Of a stretch of DNA of 64,000 bases, positions 45,561 to 56,522 are shown piece by piece; the first letter of the stretch is position 1; every line of letters starts with the position of its first letter. The translations under genes were made by a program, and so were the position numbers. A model generated the notes under the pieces. That model was not told where the DNA came from. It worked only from the letters and a program-made list of their open reading frames with translations, and did no database searches. The stretch is from Rapana venosa (lineage: Eukaryota; Mollusca; Gastropoda; Neogastropoda; Muricidae). The stretch spans positions 39,593,725-39,657,724 of the forward strand of contig CM054138.1 of the NCBI GenBank assembly GCA_028751875.1. The letters are read 5' to 3'.

Positions 45561-45732
45561 GACGAACAGAAAAGAACAGACAACAGTATGATAAAGGAAT
45601 GAATGTTGAGTGCCAACTACTGACAAAGACTAACAAAAGAAAACTAATAGATCTACGGCCCAAACGATGAGAAACACCAAAACAGATTTGATATCAACGG
45701 TCGTGCAGTCAAGGAGAAGAAAGAGACGATTG

Positions 45733-45790
45733 TGTGGTAAAGTGGTTATTATGGTAAAGTGGTTATTATGGTAAAGTGGTTATTATCATA
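45733..45790. repeat. 18-bp tandem repeat, 3 copies
   Basis: The unit 'gtaaagtggttattatg' plus one base is repeated three times. Confidence 0.9.
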
Positions 45791-46146
45791 CAGTGGCCAG
45801 GCTGGACGGAGATCAGAACTCTTCCCCGGGTCTGGACACTTCTATGAACACTTTCCTTCTCCTCTCCTTCACCAAATGCGCTGCCAATGCACAGACTGCA
45901 TCTCGATAGACAGACGATTCCAAATCGGACAACTCCTCTTGCCTCTGTGAGCATGTCAATCGGTAGATTCACTGATTTTTCCAGGACTGTTAGGGAGATT
46001 CTCGTTTTACGTTCACACTCTCTGCTGAGGTTAATAGAGAAACGTTTTCATTGCATTATTTTTGGTCATTATTTTATGTATGTTCACGTAGAATGATGTG
46101 CTAAGCATTTAAAAACATTTTTTTAATCAAATGAACCGGATTCGCG

Positions 46147-46910
46147 GTTATAATAATAATAATAATGATAATAATAATAAATGGAACTTATATAGCGCTA
46201 TATCTTCATGGGGACGGGATAGCTCAGTGGTCGGAGCACTCGCTTTCCCCCAGCCAAGTTAAGCAGCGTCGAGCATGGTTACCAGTTGGATGGGTGACTG
46301 CGCGCCTTGGCTTCAGTACAGTTCCCCCAGCTGTAAATGGGTACCTGCCCTCTTTAGGGTCAGGGAAGGTAAAGCAGCGAGGGAGAGGAGATGGGCGCCG
46401 CCCTCAATATGCTGGCCCTAGAGAAGTGAGGTCTCTGACGCCTCACTGCCCTACGACCTTATAGGTTATGGGACTCCTTTACCTTTACCTTATATCTTGC
46501 AAAGACAAATCAAAGCGCCTGCACGCAACCCAATCCTACACAGCCATGCAACCAATGGCAAACAATCAATAGTTTAAACAGATATTACAAACATGGTAGC
46601 TGCAGACCAAATCCACAAAACAAAGCTTCAATAGTCAAATGTTTTTCAAAACCACATACACGCGCGCGCACACACACAGGTCATATACTTAAGCAGGGTG
46701 ATGGGACATCGGTTAGTGAAGGTGAGACAGTTCTGATATGAAACAGGAGAGATCTTAGGTTTCAAATAAATGTCTTGAGGCTGGATTTAAAAGTGTCATA
46801 AGTTGGCTTCTGGCGAAGAGAGAGAGGGAGCTCATTCCAGGTCGATGGACACGAAATAGAGAAAGAGCGGCGGACAACGGTTAACGTCTTAATCCAGTAA
46901 CCAACAAAGA
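46147..46910 (-). mobile_element. L2/CR1-like LINE 3' end, split by a SINE
   Basis: On the minus strand the frame ending at 46762 reads RSFSISCPSTWNELPLSLRQ and ends SSLKTFI, the usual C-terminus of CR1/L2-type reverse transcriptases. Its 3' untranslated end runs to 'gcgctatataagttccat' and (TTATTA)n at 46147-46200. The SINE at 46207-46490 is inserted in it: without the SINE the text 'atatagcgctatatcttgca' is continuous and matches 57205-57240. Confidence 0.8.
46207..46490 (+). mobile_element. full-length tRNA/5S-type SINE (reference copy)
   Basis: Box A-like TAGCTCAGTGG lies at 46220-46230. From 46256 the text 'aagttaagcagcgtcgagca' and 'gttggatgggtgac' closely follows the 3' half of animal 5S rRNA, including the box C region GGATGGGTGAC (46288-46298). 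The body ('gatgggcgccgccctcaata', 'gaggtctctgacgcc') and a (TTTACC)n tail follow. The 8-bp duplication tatatctt stands at 46199-46206 and 46491-46498, so the borders are exact. Length 284 bp. Related copies lie at 12203, 23462, 30608 and 56523. Confidence 0.95.
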
Positions 46911-47268
46911 AACAATGTAACGACACCACAGATGACAGTACTTCAACAACATAGCCCACGTGAAGACACCCACAGTTGTCTCCCTCCTGTGATCTGGAGA
47001 GACTTAGATCTAGGACGTTGAGCGCGGCTTCTGTTGTTGATCCCTGGAAATAAAATAGACAGCTGAAAGCTGACAGCCAGCTGTTGGGGGTGGCTTCCAG
47101 TAACGTAAATATCGCTTGAAATGTTTTCTGCAGGCAGGATGTCCGAATTTTGGCTTGTTTTCTTATTCTTTCTTTCTTTCTGTCTTTTAAAATTTTGTCT
47201 TTAATTTCTTCTTTTTTTCTTTCTTTCTTCTTCTTCTTCCTCTTTTTTTGTTTTTGTTTTTGTTTGAA

Positions 47269-47330
47269 GATGAATCTATCATTGTTTAAAGATGAATCTA
47301 TCATTGTTTAAAGATGAATCTATCATATAT
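47269..47330. repeat. 22-bp tandem repeat, about 3 copies
   Basis: The unit 'gatgaatctatcattgttta' plus 'aa' is repeated. It is seen directly. Confidence 0.92.
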
Positions 47331-47587
47331 GGATCTAGTTCTCGGTAAACTTTTTCTGCTGCAGAAACCCACCCCCTTCTCAATATGGCCTTGTGTATGA
47401 CAGAGAGACTTCTCAGAGCTGTGCATCCTGGCAATTCCCAGACGGCTTGCTTTTGTCTCATTTCTTGCAAAGTGGAGCCAGTCAAATGCTTTGTGGTGAA
47501 ACGTGAGGGGGAATAGCGGGGAAAACGACCTGTAAAAAGCCCACACGATATTTGTTCATTTTGATGACAGAATTTCATTTTGTTCAA
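47301..47587 (-). CDS. uncertain open frame, possibly a decayed coding or transposon segment
   Basis: A minus-strand frame of about 95 residues contains LQEMRQKQAVWELPGCTALR and ILRRGWVSAAEKVYRELDPY. A second frame is open over the same stretch, so selection for coding is doubtful. The right end runs into the 22-bp tandem repeat. No family was recognised. Confidence 0.15.
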
Positions 47588-47599
47588 TGTTGTTTATAA

Positions 47600-48296
47600 C
47601 CCACCCACAAACTAGGAAGGCTACACCAGGGCTGGCTGTCCCCTTATTCCACTTCAGTAGCTCCAGAACACTCACCTGAGTTGAAGATGAACACAGGACC
47701 GTCAGCCTGGAAAAAGAATTAAACGACAAAGTACCTGAATCATTTCAGTCCTTAGGGCCATTAAAACCAGGCCCAGGGAGGCCAGCCATTAGGCTATGGT
47801 TTCCTGTTGTTCATAGCCTCACCCACCAGGAAGGCTGTCATTATCCGGCTGTCACCGGGCCATTCCGCTCTAGCCTATACAGCATCCCCAGCATGCGCAA
47901 CAACAACAAATAAGTGGGGTTTAAAAAAAAAAGGAAATGAGCACTTCAATATATCAACAACAAAACAAAACAAAAAGGTTTTATGTAATGCCCTATGAGC
48001 AAATGACACAGCAGAAATGACATCCTGTGCCCACTCCAGGGTTTAGAACATCACTACCTGGTCATTAGAACAAAGTAATACAAAAAAAATGTAGAATAAT
48101 AATGAAAAAAAAGAGAATTAAAAAAAATTGCTTTGAAAAAAAAGGCAGGCGAAATGATCTGGGAAGGCAGAAAATAGCCAAAAGATATGATAAAACGGTC
48201 AGGGGAAAAGGCAGAAACAAAGAGAATGATAAAAAAGGGGAAGTTCGTTCAAAAACTTGCAGAGGATGGGGGATGCTTTTTGTGTGTGTTTGTGTT
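47600..48296. other. non-coding stretch
   Basis: It is A-rich on the right side. No gene or transposon was recognised. Confidence 0.4.
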
Positions 48297-48655
48297 TGGT
48301 TCCTCAGCTAGAGCTCCGAGGTTCACCAATGGTCAGATTTTGCGGATGCGACCGGTTTTGCCCACCAAAAAGTAGCCGCGTTCTGTCCTCGGGGATATGC
48401 TGGGTACGTTCGTGTTTCCGTAACCCACCAAACGCTGACATGAATTACGGGATCTTCACCGTGCATATTTAATCTTCTGCGTGTGTACATACACGAAAGC
48501 AATTAAGGCATGGACAGGTCTGCACTTGGAGTTGACCTGGGAGATTGTACAAATGCCCACCCTTAATTCACGTCTGGTGAGATTCGAACCCACAACTTCA
48601 TGGGCCCATGGGATTGAAGTCGAAAAGTCTTAACCACTCGGCTATAGCCTCCGTC
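48297..48655 (-). mobile_element. class II tRNA-derived SINE, well preserved
   Basis: The minus-strand head has box A TAGCCGAGTGG (48634-48644) and box B GGTTCGAATCT (48580-48590), with CGACTTCAATCCC in the anticodon region and a long variable arm, as in tRNA-Ser. The body and 3' end match 32937-33312. The 3' end ('gagctccgaggttcaccaat' on the plus strand) is the module shared with SINEs that have other heads. Confidence 0.9.
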
Positions 48656-49569
48656 ATGGGATACTATTTAAAATGAAAGAGCTCCCCCCCCCCCCCCCAC
48701 GGGAGTTTTTTTTCTTTTCTTGAGTTGATGACAGGATCATCACAAGAAGCTGAGAAATGTAGCAGAACTAGGATTGAACTCTTTCATCCTGGAAATGCCA
48801 CAGTGAAGGAACACTGCCACAAACTCTGGATTGTAGAAAGAAAGAGAAAAAGCACAGCTATCAAGTATCAAACATAAGATCAGGAACGATTTCCTGGATT
48901 GACACAATGAACTTGCATATCGTTTTTGTTTGGTTGTTTGTTGTTGTTTGTTTGTTTGGTTTGGTTTGGGGAAAGGGAAGGGGGTGTGCTTTTTTGTTTT
49001 TGTTTTGTTGTTTGTTTTGGTTTTGTTTTGTTTTTGTTCCTGTACGACTTCTAAGGGTTCTCCCTTGTCTTACCTGTTCGCATCAGCAGGTACATCCAAA
49101 AAAAAAACAAAAAAAAGGTAGGGTGTTAGCCTCTACGTTCAATGACATTATCATGCTCCTCCTTCTCCCTTTGCTCCGGTCTTCGCTGTACTGCCCTGCT
49201 GACTTCATGGATTCTCATGCCACAGGATTAGGTGATGCTGCCAATGACAGAAGCTGGGGGTCTGCCGTTTTCCTTTTTGTCTCGGTCAGTCTCTTGGTTT
49301 CGTAGCACATGGCCTGCATATCTGAACTTATGTGTAATGTCGCTAGCAATTTAGCTTTGTATCTGTACAAGGCCTTCACAATAAGAGATACTGTGATGTA
49401 ATCAAGTTTTGTTTTGTCCTACCGTGGATGTGTTTGTGTTTATTTGTCACATGTGTACTTTACTCTGTACTCTACTTTATCAAAGTCTATGTTACTGTGA
49501 TTCGATCAGCAACCCCCTTCATGTATGGGCCAATAGCTTCCTTATGAATCTCTCCCTCTCTTGCTCTCT
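48656..49569. other. non-coding stretch with T/G-rich low complexity
   Basis: A poly(C) run lies near 48684 and a (TTTG)n-like stretch near 48920-49040. At 49155-49230 a block ('gctgacttcatggattctca' and 'tgccacaggatt') resembles the reversed text at 45270-45320. No gene is seen. Confidence 0.4.
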
Positions 49570-49790
49570 CTCGGATGAGATTCTTATAGTCTCAAGACAC
49601 GTGTGCCAACGCACGCAGAACATCTTGCCCACACGTTAAATCCTGTTCCGCTTTTTGAAAGAGTAGGCCATTGTGTGCCGGTGGGAACAGATGACAAAAT
49701 TTACAAAACCGCATACACACGGGGACTGGATTTTTAAAAAAAGCACATAAGTGCTTATTCCATCATCCTCGATATAAAAGAATAAGTAAA
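49570..49790 (+). mobile_element. tRNA-derived SINE family F, 5'-truncated
   Basis: It runs from 'gatgagattcttatagtctc' through 'aggccattgtgtgccggtgg' and 'cacacggggactggat' to 'cctcgatataaaagaataag'. It is close to the copies at 29599 and 33829. Confidence 0.88.
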
Positions 49791-50023
49791 TTAATCTCTC
49801 TCTCTGTCTCTCTGTCTCTCTCTCTCTCTCGTGAATGACAAATTGTGAGACCCAGCTGACTATCTGGCCTGGCAGTCTTCAGTCTCAGCAGTCTGCAGGA
49901 GTACAGCGGAGCACTGCCGCTGCCTGTAGCCTGGTATAGCAGGGGAGGGAGGGGAGGAATAGGGGAAACCCTTGCTGAATCACTGAACAATAGCATGGAC
50001 CCAGAGAAAATGTTCCCTTTCTT

Positions 50024-50028
<5 letters not shown>

Positions 50029-50060
<32 letters not shown>
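50029..50060. repeat. (GA)n microsatellite
   Basis: The GA run is seen directly. Confidence 0.95.
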
Positions 50061-50063
<3 letters not shown>

Positions 50064-50124
50064 GTGGGGGTGGACTGGGAATACAGGAAACTCGTGGCGT
50101 GAGTGACGGAAGATGAGAGGGGGA

Positions 50125-50151
50125 GGGGGGGGGGGGGGGGGGGGGGGGGGG
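50125..50151. repeat. poly(G) tract (27 G)
   Basis: The run is seen directly. Confidence 0.95.
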
Positions 50152-50449
50152 AGGAGAAGAGGACAGAAACAAATATATTGACTAAATTGAGGACATTTTG
50201 GACAGAGAAGTTCAAGCAAGAAAAGATACTGATCAGCGAGCTGACAGGAGACTTCAGCAGACACACCAGCAGGGACTAACATCTTCCTAGTAACACACTG
50301 ACCAGGATGTGCCTGGGTGATGTTGGTGATACCCACTGACAAGAAAGGGACTGAATTGTGGCTTATGAACAAAGGCCCACAACTACACAGCTGCTACCCA
50401 TTCACCCTCCACCCCCCACTTGATTCCTGGCACCTACCTGCCTATAGCT

Positions 50450-50815
50450 GGTGGCATGGCTGACACGACCACACCTAGCATGCACCCTGCTACAGGGATA
50501 AGGGTGGGCTCCGCCAGGTTCAAACTGTTCACGACATACTGCCTGAAAAGATCAGTGTATAACCCCAGTAACTCCTCGAAAGGAAAAGCCAGTTAACTCG
50601 CATCACGTCAGTTGTGGGTTCCCTAGCTTAACACCCTGGGGGTCACCCAGAACATGCACTCCCATACACTCATCCCACCTGGGAATCACTGTGAGATTAG
50701 AAGTACACACTGAATGAGAAGTTTGGGTATATGACTTTTCAAGTACCTCGCCATATAGGCAGCCATACTCCGACTTCAGCTGATTTTTTTTCTCCTTAAA
50801 AGGAGAATATAAGTT
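50450..50815 (+). mobile_element. interspersed repeats E and D, adjacent
   Basis: The left block ('agcatgcaccctgctac', 'ggtgggctccgccaggttca', 'cccagtaactcctcgaaag') recurs at 54150-54290 and partly at 35725-35815. The right block ('gtcacccagaacatgcactc', 'agaagtttgggtatatgact', 'ctccttaaaaggagaatata') is the repeat family also at 20235 and 53110. Neither shows coding capacity. Confidence 0.6.
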
Positions 50816-50821
50816 GCTAAG

Positions 50822-50823
<2 letters not shown>

Positions 50824-50853
<30 letters not shown>
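50824..50853. repeat. (CA)n microsatellite
   Basis: The CA run is seen directly. Confidence 0.95.
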
Positions 50854-50855
<2 letters not shown>

Positions 50856-50859
50856 AAGG

Positions 50860-51490
50860 AATGATACCATTTTATCCTCGTCAAAGATGACCCCCTAAAA
50901 ACTAAAAATGTCGATTAAATTGAAAACAAACACCAACAACAAACAAGTCAACACAAACAAACTCATGATGACGCCATTTAAAAGAAATTCTTTGTTATCA
51001 GGCGACTGTGGTAAGTTTATAAATCCCCAAACCCTGTCAAGCCCTTAACTTGCCAAACGCCTCTAACCTGAATTGGTGAGACAACCATTGGAAGAAGGGG
51101 TAGATAATGGTGGCGGTTTCTGCACAAGCAGTGTGGACACTCTCTTCACTCTAATAGCCTGCTGATGTACTGGAAGGAAATAGTTTCTTCCTCGTTTGTG
51201 CTTTGAATTAATGTATTCTGACAACTGACTTTGTTGTGACCTAATTTCATCGTTACCTTCTTATGCTTGGTTTTCCTGGGCATGTGTCGTGTGATGGGCA
51301 CCACAAGCGGTATAGTAGGCCAACTTTGTTGCTTTTGGTGATGCTGCGTTGTACTCTGACACAGTCTTTTTTTCCAAGAATAAATGTGTTTAGATCCCTG
51401 ACCATTCAAAAGTCCCACTGAGCATTACTCACTACACTAATATCACTGACGGCAAGGTCAGCATCTGTTCTTACACAAACTCACTGTATG
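50860..51490. other. non-coding stretch
   Basis: A minus-strand frame of 90 residues at 51146-51418 has no recognisable motif. Nothing else is seen. Confidence 0.35.
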
Positions 51491-51638
51491 TGTATAAGAC
51501 ATTTTTTAGTCTTTTAAGAAGACGATGTTGGTATCAGTCTATAGCTTTCCCCCTAGTATTGTTTCGTGTATAAGACATTTTTTAGTCTTTTAAGAAGACG
51601 ATGTTGGTATACGTCTATAGTTTCTTCCCTAGTATTTC
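51491..51638. repeat. 76-bp tandem duplication
   Basis: Two copies starting 'tgtataagacattttttagt' lie at 51491-51566 and 51567-51638. They differ by only a few bases, mainly in 'gtatcagtctatag' versus 'gtatacgtctatag', so the duplication looks recent. Confidence 0.95.
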
Positions 51639-51952
51639 CACAGGCAGGTTCAGGGCAGCACCGCAATTTGTTTGTAGCGGCTCCAGTCACAGTTCAAATG
51701 TTATGTCAAAAAGGGCATTATTGAACACTGAACAGCGATGACCCCAGCCTGCTCAAGCACTCGTGCAGTATGGGTGTTCTCTGGCCGGTGGCCTGCAAGT
51801 GGGCCACAATATGATGTGTCTTGAGCGACTACAGCCAAGGTGACTCTGAAAAGTGGGTCAGAACGATGGGCTGGGTATGGAAGAGGGAGGAGAAGCCAGA
51901 ACAAAACCTTTCAATCACTTAGTCAGTCAGTCAATCGTCAGTCAGTCAGTCA

Positions 51953-52060
51953 CCAGCCGCTTTGGTGCAGTGGTGAGCGTCTTGGGTTACAGACTGGACA
52001 GTTGTGGGTTCGAATATGGCTGGGGCGGAGAGATTGAACTTAGCCGCGTGTGGACGACAG
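51953..52060 (+). mobile_element. possible tRNA-derived SINE head
   Basis: The text 'gctttggtgcagtggtgagc' followed by 'gttgtgggttcgaata' has box A-like and box B-like (GGTTCGAAT, from 52007) elements at tRNA spacing. No second copy was noticed. Confidence 0.45.
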
Positions 52061-52079
52061 ACCAGAAATAGCATAGAAG

Positions 52080-52560
52080 AGAAGCAGCGAAAAAAAAACA
52101 AACCCGCCGCCCCCCCCGAAACAAAAATGAAAACAGAGCAAAACAAAATCGCAAGTCCGTTGATCAGTTAATCAATCCATCCAAGAACCAGCCAGCCCGC
52201 CAGCCAGTCTGTCAGTCAGGCAACAAAGGTGGGAGGCAGCTAAAAGGGACAGGAGAGGTTAGTATGATTGTTGTTAATTAAGTGTGCTGGACAGTGCTGC
52301 CATTACTTTGTTTTGTGTAAGAAGGGGTGCAGAGGCTGGAGAGTTAGGCTGGCTGGGGCCGGAGAGAGGAGGTCAAGGTCATATGAAATCACCATGCTGG
52401 ATGCTGGGCGGGCTGGAGGGAGGTGGGGTCAAGGTCATATACAATAATACACATTATATAACTATATTGATTAGGGAACGTGTCTAAAGAACATTGAACC
52501 TGCATGTAGGGAGAGGAGTATGAGCATTTATTTGTGCACATGATTGTGAGTAAGAAGTAT
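52080..52560. other. non-coding stretch
   Basis: No gene or recognisable transposon was seen. The phrase 'gtcaaggtcatat' occurs twice near 52370 and 52425, a short local duplication. Confidence 0.4.
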
Positions 52561-52566
52561 GCATTC

Positions 52567-52567
<1 letters not shown>

Positions 52568-52604
<37 letters not shown>

Positions 52605-52690
52605 TGTGTGTGTGTGTGTGAGTGTGTATATGTGTGTTGTGTGTGAGTGTGTGTGTGTGAGTGTGTGTATATGTGTGTTGTGTGTGTGCA
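52568..52690. repeat. (GT)n microsatellite
   Basis: A long interrupted GT run is seen directly. Confidence 0.95.
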
Positions 52691-52820
52691 TTGCATGTGC
52701 GCACCATGCATGAGTTCCTAGGCAGGTGCCCTTATCTTTTATCTTGTGTCTGTGAAAGAAAGGTTATTATTACTATTGTTGTCGTTGTTGCACGTTCCCC
52801 AATTCAACACTCAAAGGGCA

Positions 52821-52846
52821 GGGGGGGGGGGGGGGGGGGGGGGGGG
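52821..52846. repeat. poly(G) tract (26 G)
   Basis: The run is seen directly. Confidence 0.95.
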
Positions 52847-53109
52847 TAGCACCCAAAAGATGCAACCTCAAACTTTTTTTTGTTTTGACTTTTGTAACGA
52901 GGAGGGGGAGGGGGGAGGGTGGCAGGGAGATAAATTAAGAGGAATGGCTGGCATCCTCAGCATGACTTGATTTTTATTGGACTCAAGGAATGAAATAACG
53001 TATTTTGTCACGTAATGGGTTTGTCAGATTGGCAGTGTTATATATTTGAAGGGAATGGATGGAGTTGATGTTGAACTTGAGGTGAATGTTATTGGAGTTG
53101 CTGTAATGA

Positions 53110-53440
53110 ATAAGGGGACAGCCCTGGCATGGCCTTTGTGGTCGGCAGGGCTAGAAATGAAATACACTGTCACTCATCACATCTGGGAATCACACACCTT
53201 GGGTTAGAAGTTTGTGTGTATGGCTTTTTTTTTCCCCAAGTAGGCTACTTCGCCTTAATCTAAAGACATCCATAGTCCGATTTTAGAGGCCTTTTTCTCC
53301 TTTAAAGGAGAGTGCATGTCGTTATGACGAGAGCTTCTAATAGATGAAGATGATCACAACGTCACATATTAAACATCCCAGCATTTAAAGGTAGGCCTTG
53401 GCACTCAGCTGGCATCAGTAACTGACAAAGCTTTTGGCCT
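53110..53440 (+). mobile_element. interspersed repeat family D, copy 2
   Basis: It shares ordered blocks with 20235-20620: 'ctgggaatcacacacc', 'agaagtttgtgtgtatggct', 'ttaaaggagagtgcatgtc', 'gagagcttctaatagatgaa' and 'cagtaactgacaaagctttt'. It has no coding capacity. Confidence 0.65.
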
Positions 53441-53639
53441 GAGTCAGAAAGGCATTGGTGTTCTTCTCTTCATCTTTGTTCAGAAATGAACGAAATATAC
53501 TGCGTAAGGATGGAATACAAAGTTTGCAATGGTAGAGAGCTTGATTTTGTTGGAGTTGGTCTCTGCCTGCCTTGATCAGAATTAAGAGATAGATAAACTT
53601 AAACAGCATGTCCACAACAGTCATCCTCATCATCTTCAT

Positions 53640-53790
53640 TCTCTCTGGACTCTTCTGTCTCGAGGTCGGCCATGTTCTGCAGGCTGGTCTGTCTTCAGCT
53701 TTTCACAGCGGCATGGCCATGTCAGGGTGGGTCTAGTCTTTGACGTTCTTCCTCCAGCTCTTCCCCTGTCTTCCTCCCTCAAGTGCCTGC
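53640..53790 (-). mobile_element. degraded LINE reverse-transcriptase C-terminus
   Basis: In one minus-strand frame the text reads RKNVKDWTHPDMAMP, a stop, then KAEDRPACRTWPT. This follows the pattern at the end of many LINE reverse transcriptases (a VKEWT-type block, then a DRP.WR block). A longer frame in another register across the same bases is a shadow. Confidence 0.55.
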
Positions 53791-54019
53791 CCACTGCAGG
53801 AGAGTCTGTGCGCTGGTCAGCCAGGAGCGGCTCCTGTGGTCCAGCTTTCATGGGTGGCAGCCTCTTGCCACACTGACTAGTTGGTTCAGCCACCCCTTTG
53901 CAACGTCAGCTTTCATGATAGTCAGCTGAGAGTGGGATAGCCTCCTGCTCCAAGGCACAGACTCGAGTCTCCGATGAGGTGTCGATTTGACATTTTTCTT
54001 GGAGTTTGCAATAATAGTG

Positions 54020-54290
54020 CAAGAACTCCCTTAGAAGTCCCGTGAGATTATAAACCGAAGTCCCGTGTGCAAATACTCACAGATCATCTTTGTACACGTT
54101 AGAATCCTACCAACCTTTCGTAGATTAGTGGGCCAGCTATGACTGATGGGGTGAATGACACAAACATACCCAGCATGCACCCAGTTAGATAAAGAGGGAT
54201 GGGCTCCGCCAGGTTCAATTTACTTACAATATCATTTTCCCTGAAAAAAATTCAGTGCAGCGCCCCAACGACTCCTAAAGACGTTCGGTG
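54020..54290 (+). mobile_element. SINE family F fragment joined to repeat E
   Basis: Family F blocks ('gagattataaaccgaagtcc', 'gtacacgttagaatcct') are followed by repeat E ('cagcatgcacccagttag', 'gatgggctccgccaggttca', 'gccccaacgactcctaaaga'). Confidence 0.6.
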
Positions 54291-54552
54291 AGAGGTCCAG
54301 TCAAGTTAACGGTGGTATATATTTCGCTGTTCAATTGCAGTTAACCCGACCATTCAGGGCTGGCTTATGAAACTAAGCGTGGCAACACGTAACCTCCGCC
54401 TTGCGTTTGGAAACCAAAACAGAGCCACGTGCCTGCGCTATATTTATCAACATCACTAAGCTTCCGGCCGTAAATGTTGCATCTTGGGAAAGAGACCTTG
54501 GCACTGCACGAAAATAATCTAGAAAAAAATCCACAAAGTTGTAAAACCCGTG

Positions 54553-54631
54553 ATGTCTTCGGCTGAGTCAAGCTCCTCATCTGACATGGCAAGCGGAGAC
54601 GAAGAAACCGTGCGACTGGAACTCAAGGACG
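54553..54631 (+). CDS. candidate first coding exon, Ser/acid-rich N-terminus
   Basis: An ATG at 54553 opens a frame for MSSAESSSSSDMASGDEETV then RLELKD, and a textbook donor (GACG followed by GTAAGT) lies at 54632. The exon ends in phase 1. The flanks are more GC- and CpG-rich than the rest of the window, as expected near a promoter. A TATA-like 'ctatatttatc' lies near 54440. No protein family was recognised from 26 residues. The next exon is uncertain; see 57123-57193. Confidence 0.4.
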
Positions 54632-56522
54632 GTAAGTCCGTACATGTTTTTTTCCCGCGTGGCGATCAGTGCTCCCGATGGCAGACGACATCTAAGTCAG
54701 CCCGTCGTCCGCTCTTTACTCCACCGAGTTCGCCTACGCTTACAAACTTTCATTGATGATTAGACATCGTAACAGCGAGCATGTGCATCCTTGATGCACA
54801 TACGCGTGTTGATTTCGGCGAACAGTCTAGAGTTCTGAAAAATGATTGATTTGCGTTTATTTGTGCATAATCAGATCGCGGAAAAGCCAACTGGGCTAGC
54901 CTAGCAGAAGACAGAACGCTCGGCAACCTGTGGCCGAGATTTTGTAACACTTGTTTTTTGGCCTATGACGGATGTCGTCATGAAGTGAACGCACTCGGTT
55001 TTCCTTGGCTTTTTTTTTCTTCTCAAGAGCACACCTGCAGGGGTGGCGTATTTTCCAATCAAAAGCTAGTAAGGAGTGTTTTCTGGGTTGCTGGCATTTC
55101 AGCATAACTGCATACTCATCAGCTGCTGTCTGCGGCATGTAGCCTACCGATGTAGCCGAGCCTATGCTGGAGCACGCTGACTTGATAAACAACAAAAACA
55201 AATATTGCCGTCTACTATCGAGCTGTTGCCTTGTTAAAAGTTGTATCAGAAGCAGAAAACAAGATATTAAGGGGAGAAAAAAGTCAAGTGCAACATTTTT
55301 TAAAATTCCATCTAATTATTCAGTCATTGTATAATACAATAACACTTCCCTGTTAACAATACCCCCCCCCCCCCCCCCCCCCCTCACTTGGTCATTTTCA
55401 GATCACTGTGTAGTATGCTCACTTGATGTGAATATACTACTTCTGTCATTTTCAGCATGCATTGGTGACCAGCTGTCATTTTTGTTTGTTACAATGTGAT
55501 GGTGACATGTTTTGTTTTTTTAATGACTAGACCTAATTATTATAGCACACATATCTGCTGATATGATTCATTTTCCATTGTGAAACATTTGTTTATGAAA
55601 GATATGGTTTCATTCTTTAGATTGAATGATATGACCAAATGTATGGGGGAAAAAATCAGTTGAATCTTTCATTGATGAGCCCCCCTTATATTTTAGGCAT
55701 GCTGTAGCCTATGTATGTAGATTATGATTACTTGATAAGTGACTTTATTTTTCTTTATTCATTTAGACATAGTTTCAGGCATTCATTTTTGTCCTTCCCA
55801 AAGTTTCCAACATGATAAGTATAAAAAATAATCATGTTGTAACATGTAGGTGACATATATCCAAAGAATCCCAGATTGATTCTTCCCTCACAAAGTATAG
55901 TACATTTTAACTGTTTAAAGTAAGAAAATTGTGGTGCCAAAAGGCTAATAGTAATAAAGTTTGTTTTAAAAAAAAGTCATCTATTAGGTTAAAAAACATC
56001 TTTCTCTAACATGAACAAATCTGGCCAATTTGGTGATAGCATACATAGAGTAGGTCCATTGTAATAAAGTAATTTATTTTACCATACCTGATTCAGTCAT
56101 TCACTGTCAATAAATTTGTTTCAGGGATCTCAGTGATAATCATTCTTTCTTTGAGAATATAGTTCCAGCAGAGTCCTTTACAAGAAGTCACTTTTCATGA
56201 TAAGGAAGTATTTTATTATGAACAGGAACTGGAAACGACAATTCTGTGGTCTGCCAAAGCTGCCATCCAAAGACAATACTCGAAAAAGGAAGAAAATATA
56301 TGCAACATCAAACTCATATGTTGATAGCTCATTTAAATGTAACAGATTTCTTTGCCTTTATTTGGGGATCCAATAGAGATGCTTGGGAGATAAATGTGTG
56401 TTTGGTTTTTTTCGCTTGATGTCTTCTGTAGGCCTAGGGGAGAAGCTAAAAACAGTTTTAGCAGTAACAAATCAACAAAGTATATTTTAAATTTTATGAT
56501 ACAAATGGTGTGTGATGGGCAT
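54632..56522. other. putative intron or intergenic DNA
   Basis: If the exon at 54553 is real, this is the start of its first intron. It contains a poly(C) run at 55362-55383 and is otherwise AT-rich. No exon with clear protein motifs was seen. Confidence 0.35.
55362..55383. repeat. poly(C) tract (22 C)
   Basis: The run is seen directly. Confidence 0.95.

Noticed and set aside
46256..46310. A 5S rRNA gene or pseudogene
   Set aside because: Only the 3' half is 5S-like and it is always embedded in the same SINE, so it is annotated as part of that element.
53636..53893. An 85-residue minus-strand frame rich in Arg and Pro
   Set aside because: Another register of the same bases reads as a decayed LINE reverse-transcriptase C-terminus, so this frame is a shadow.
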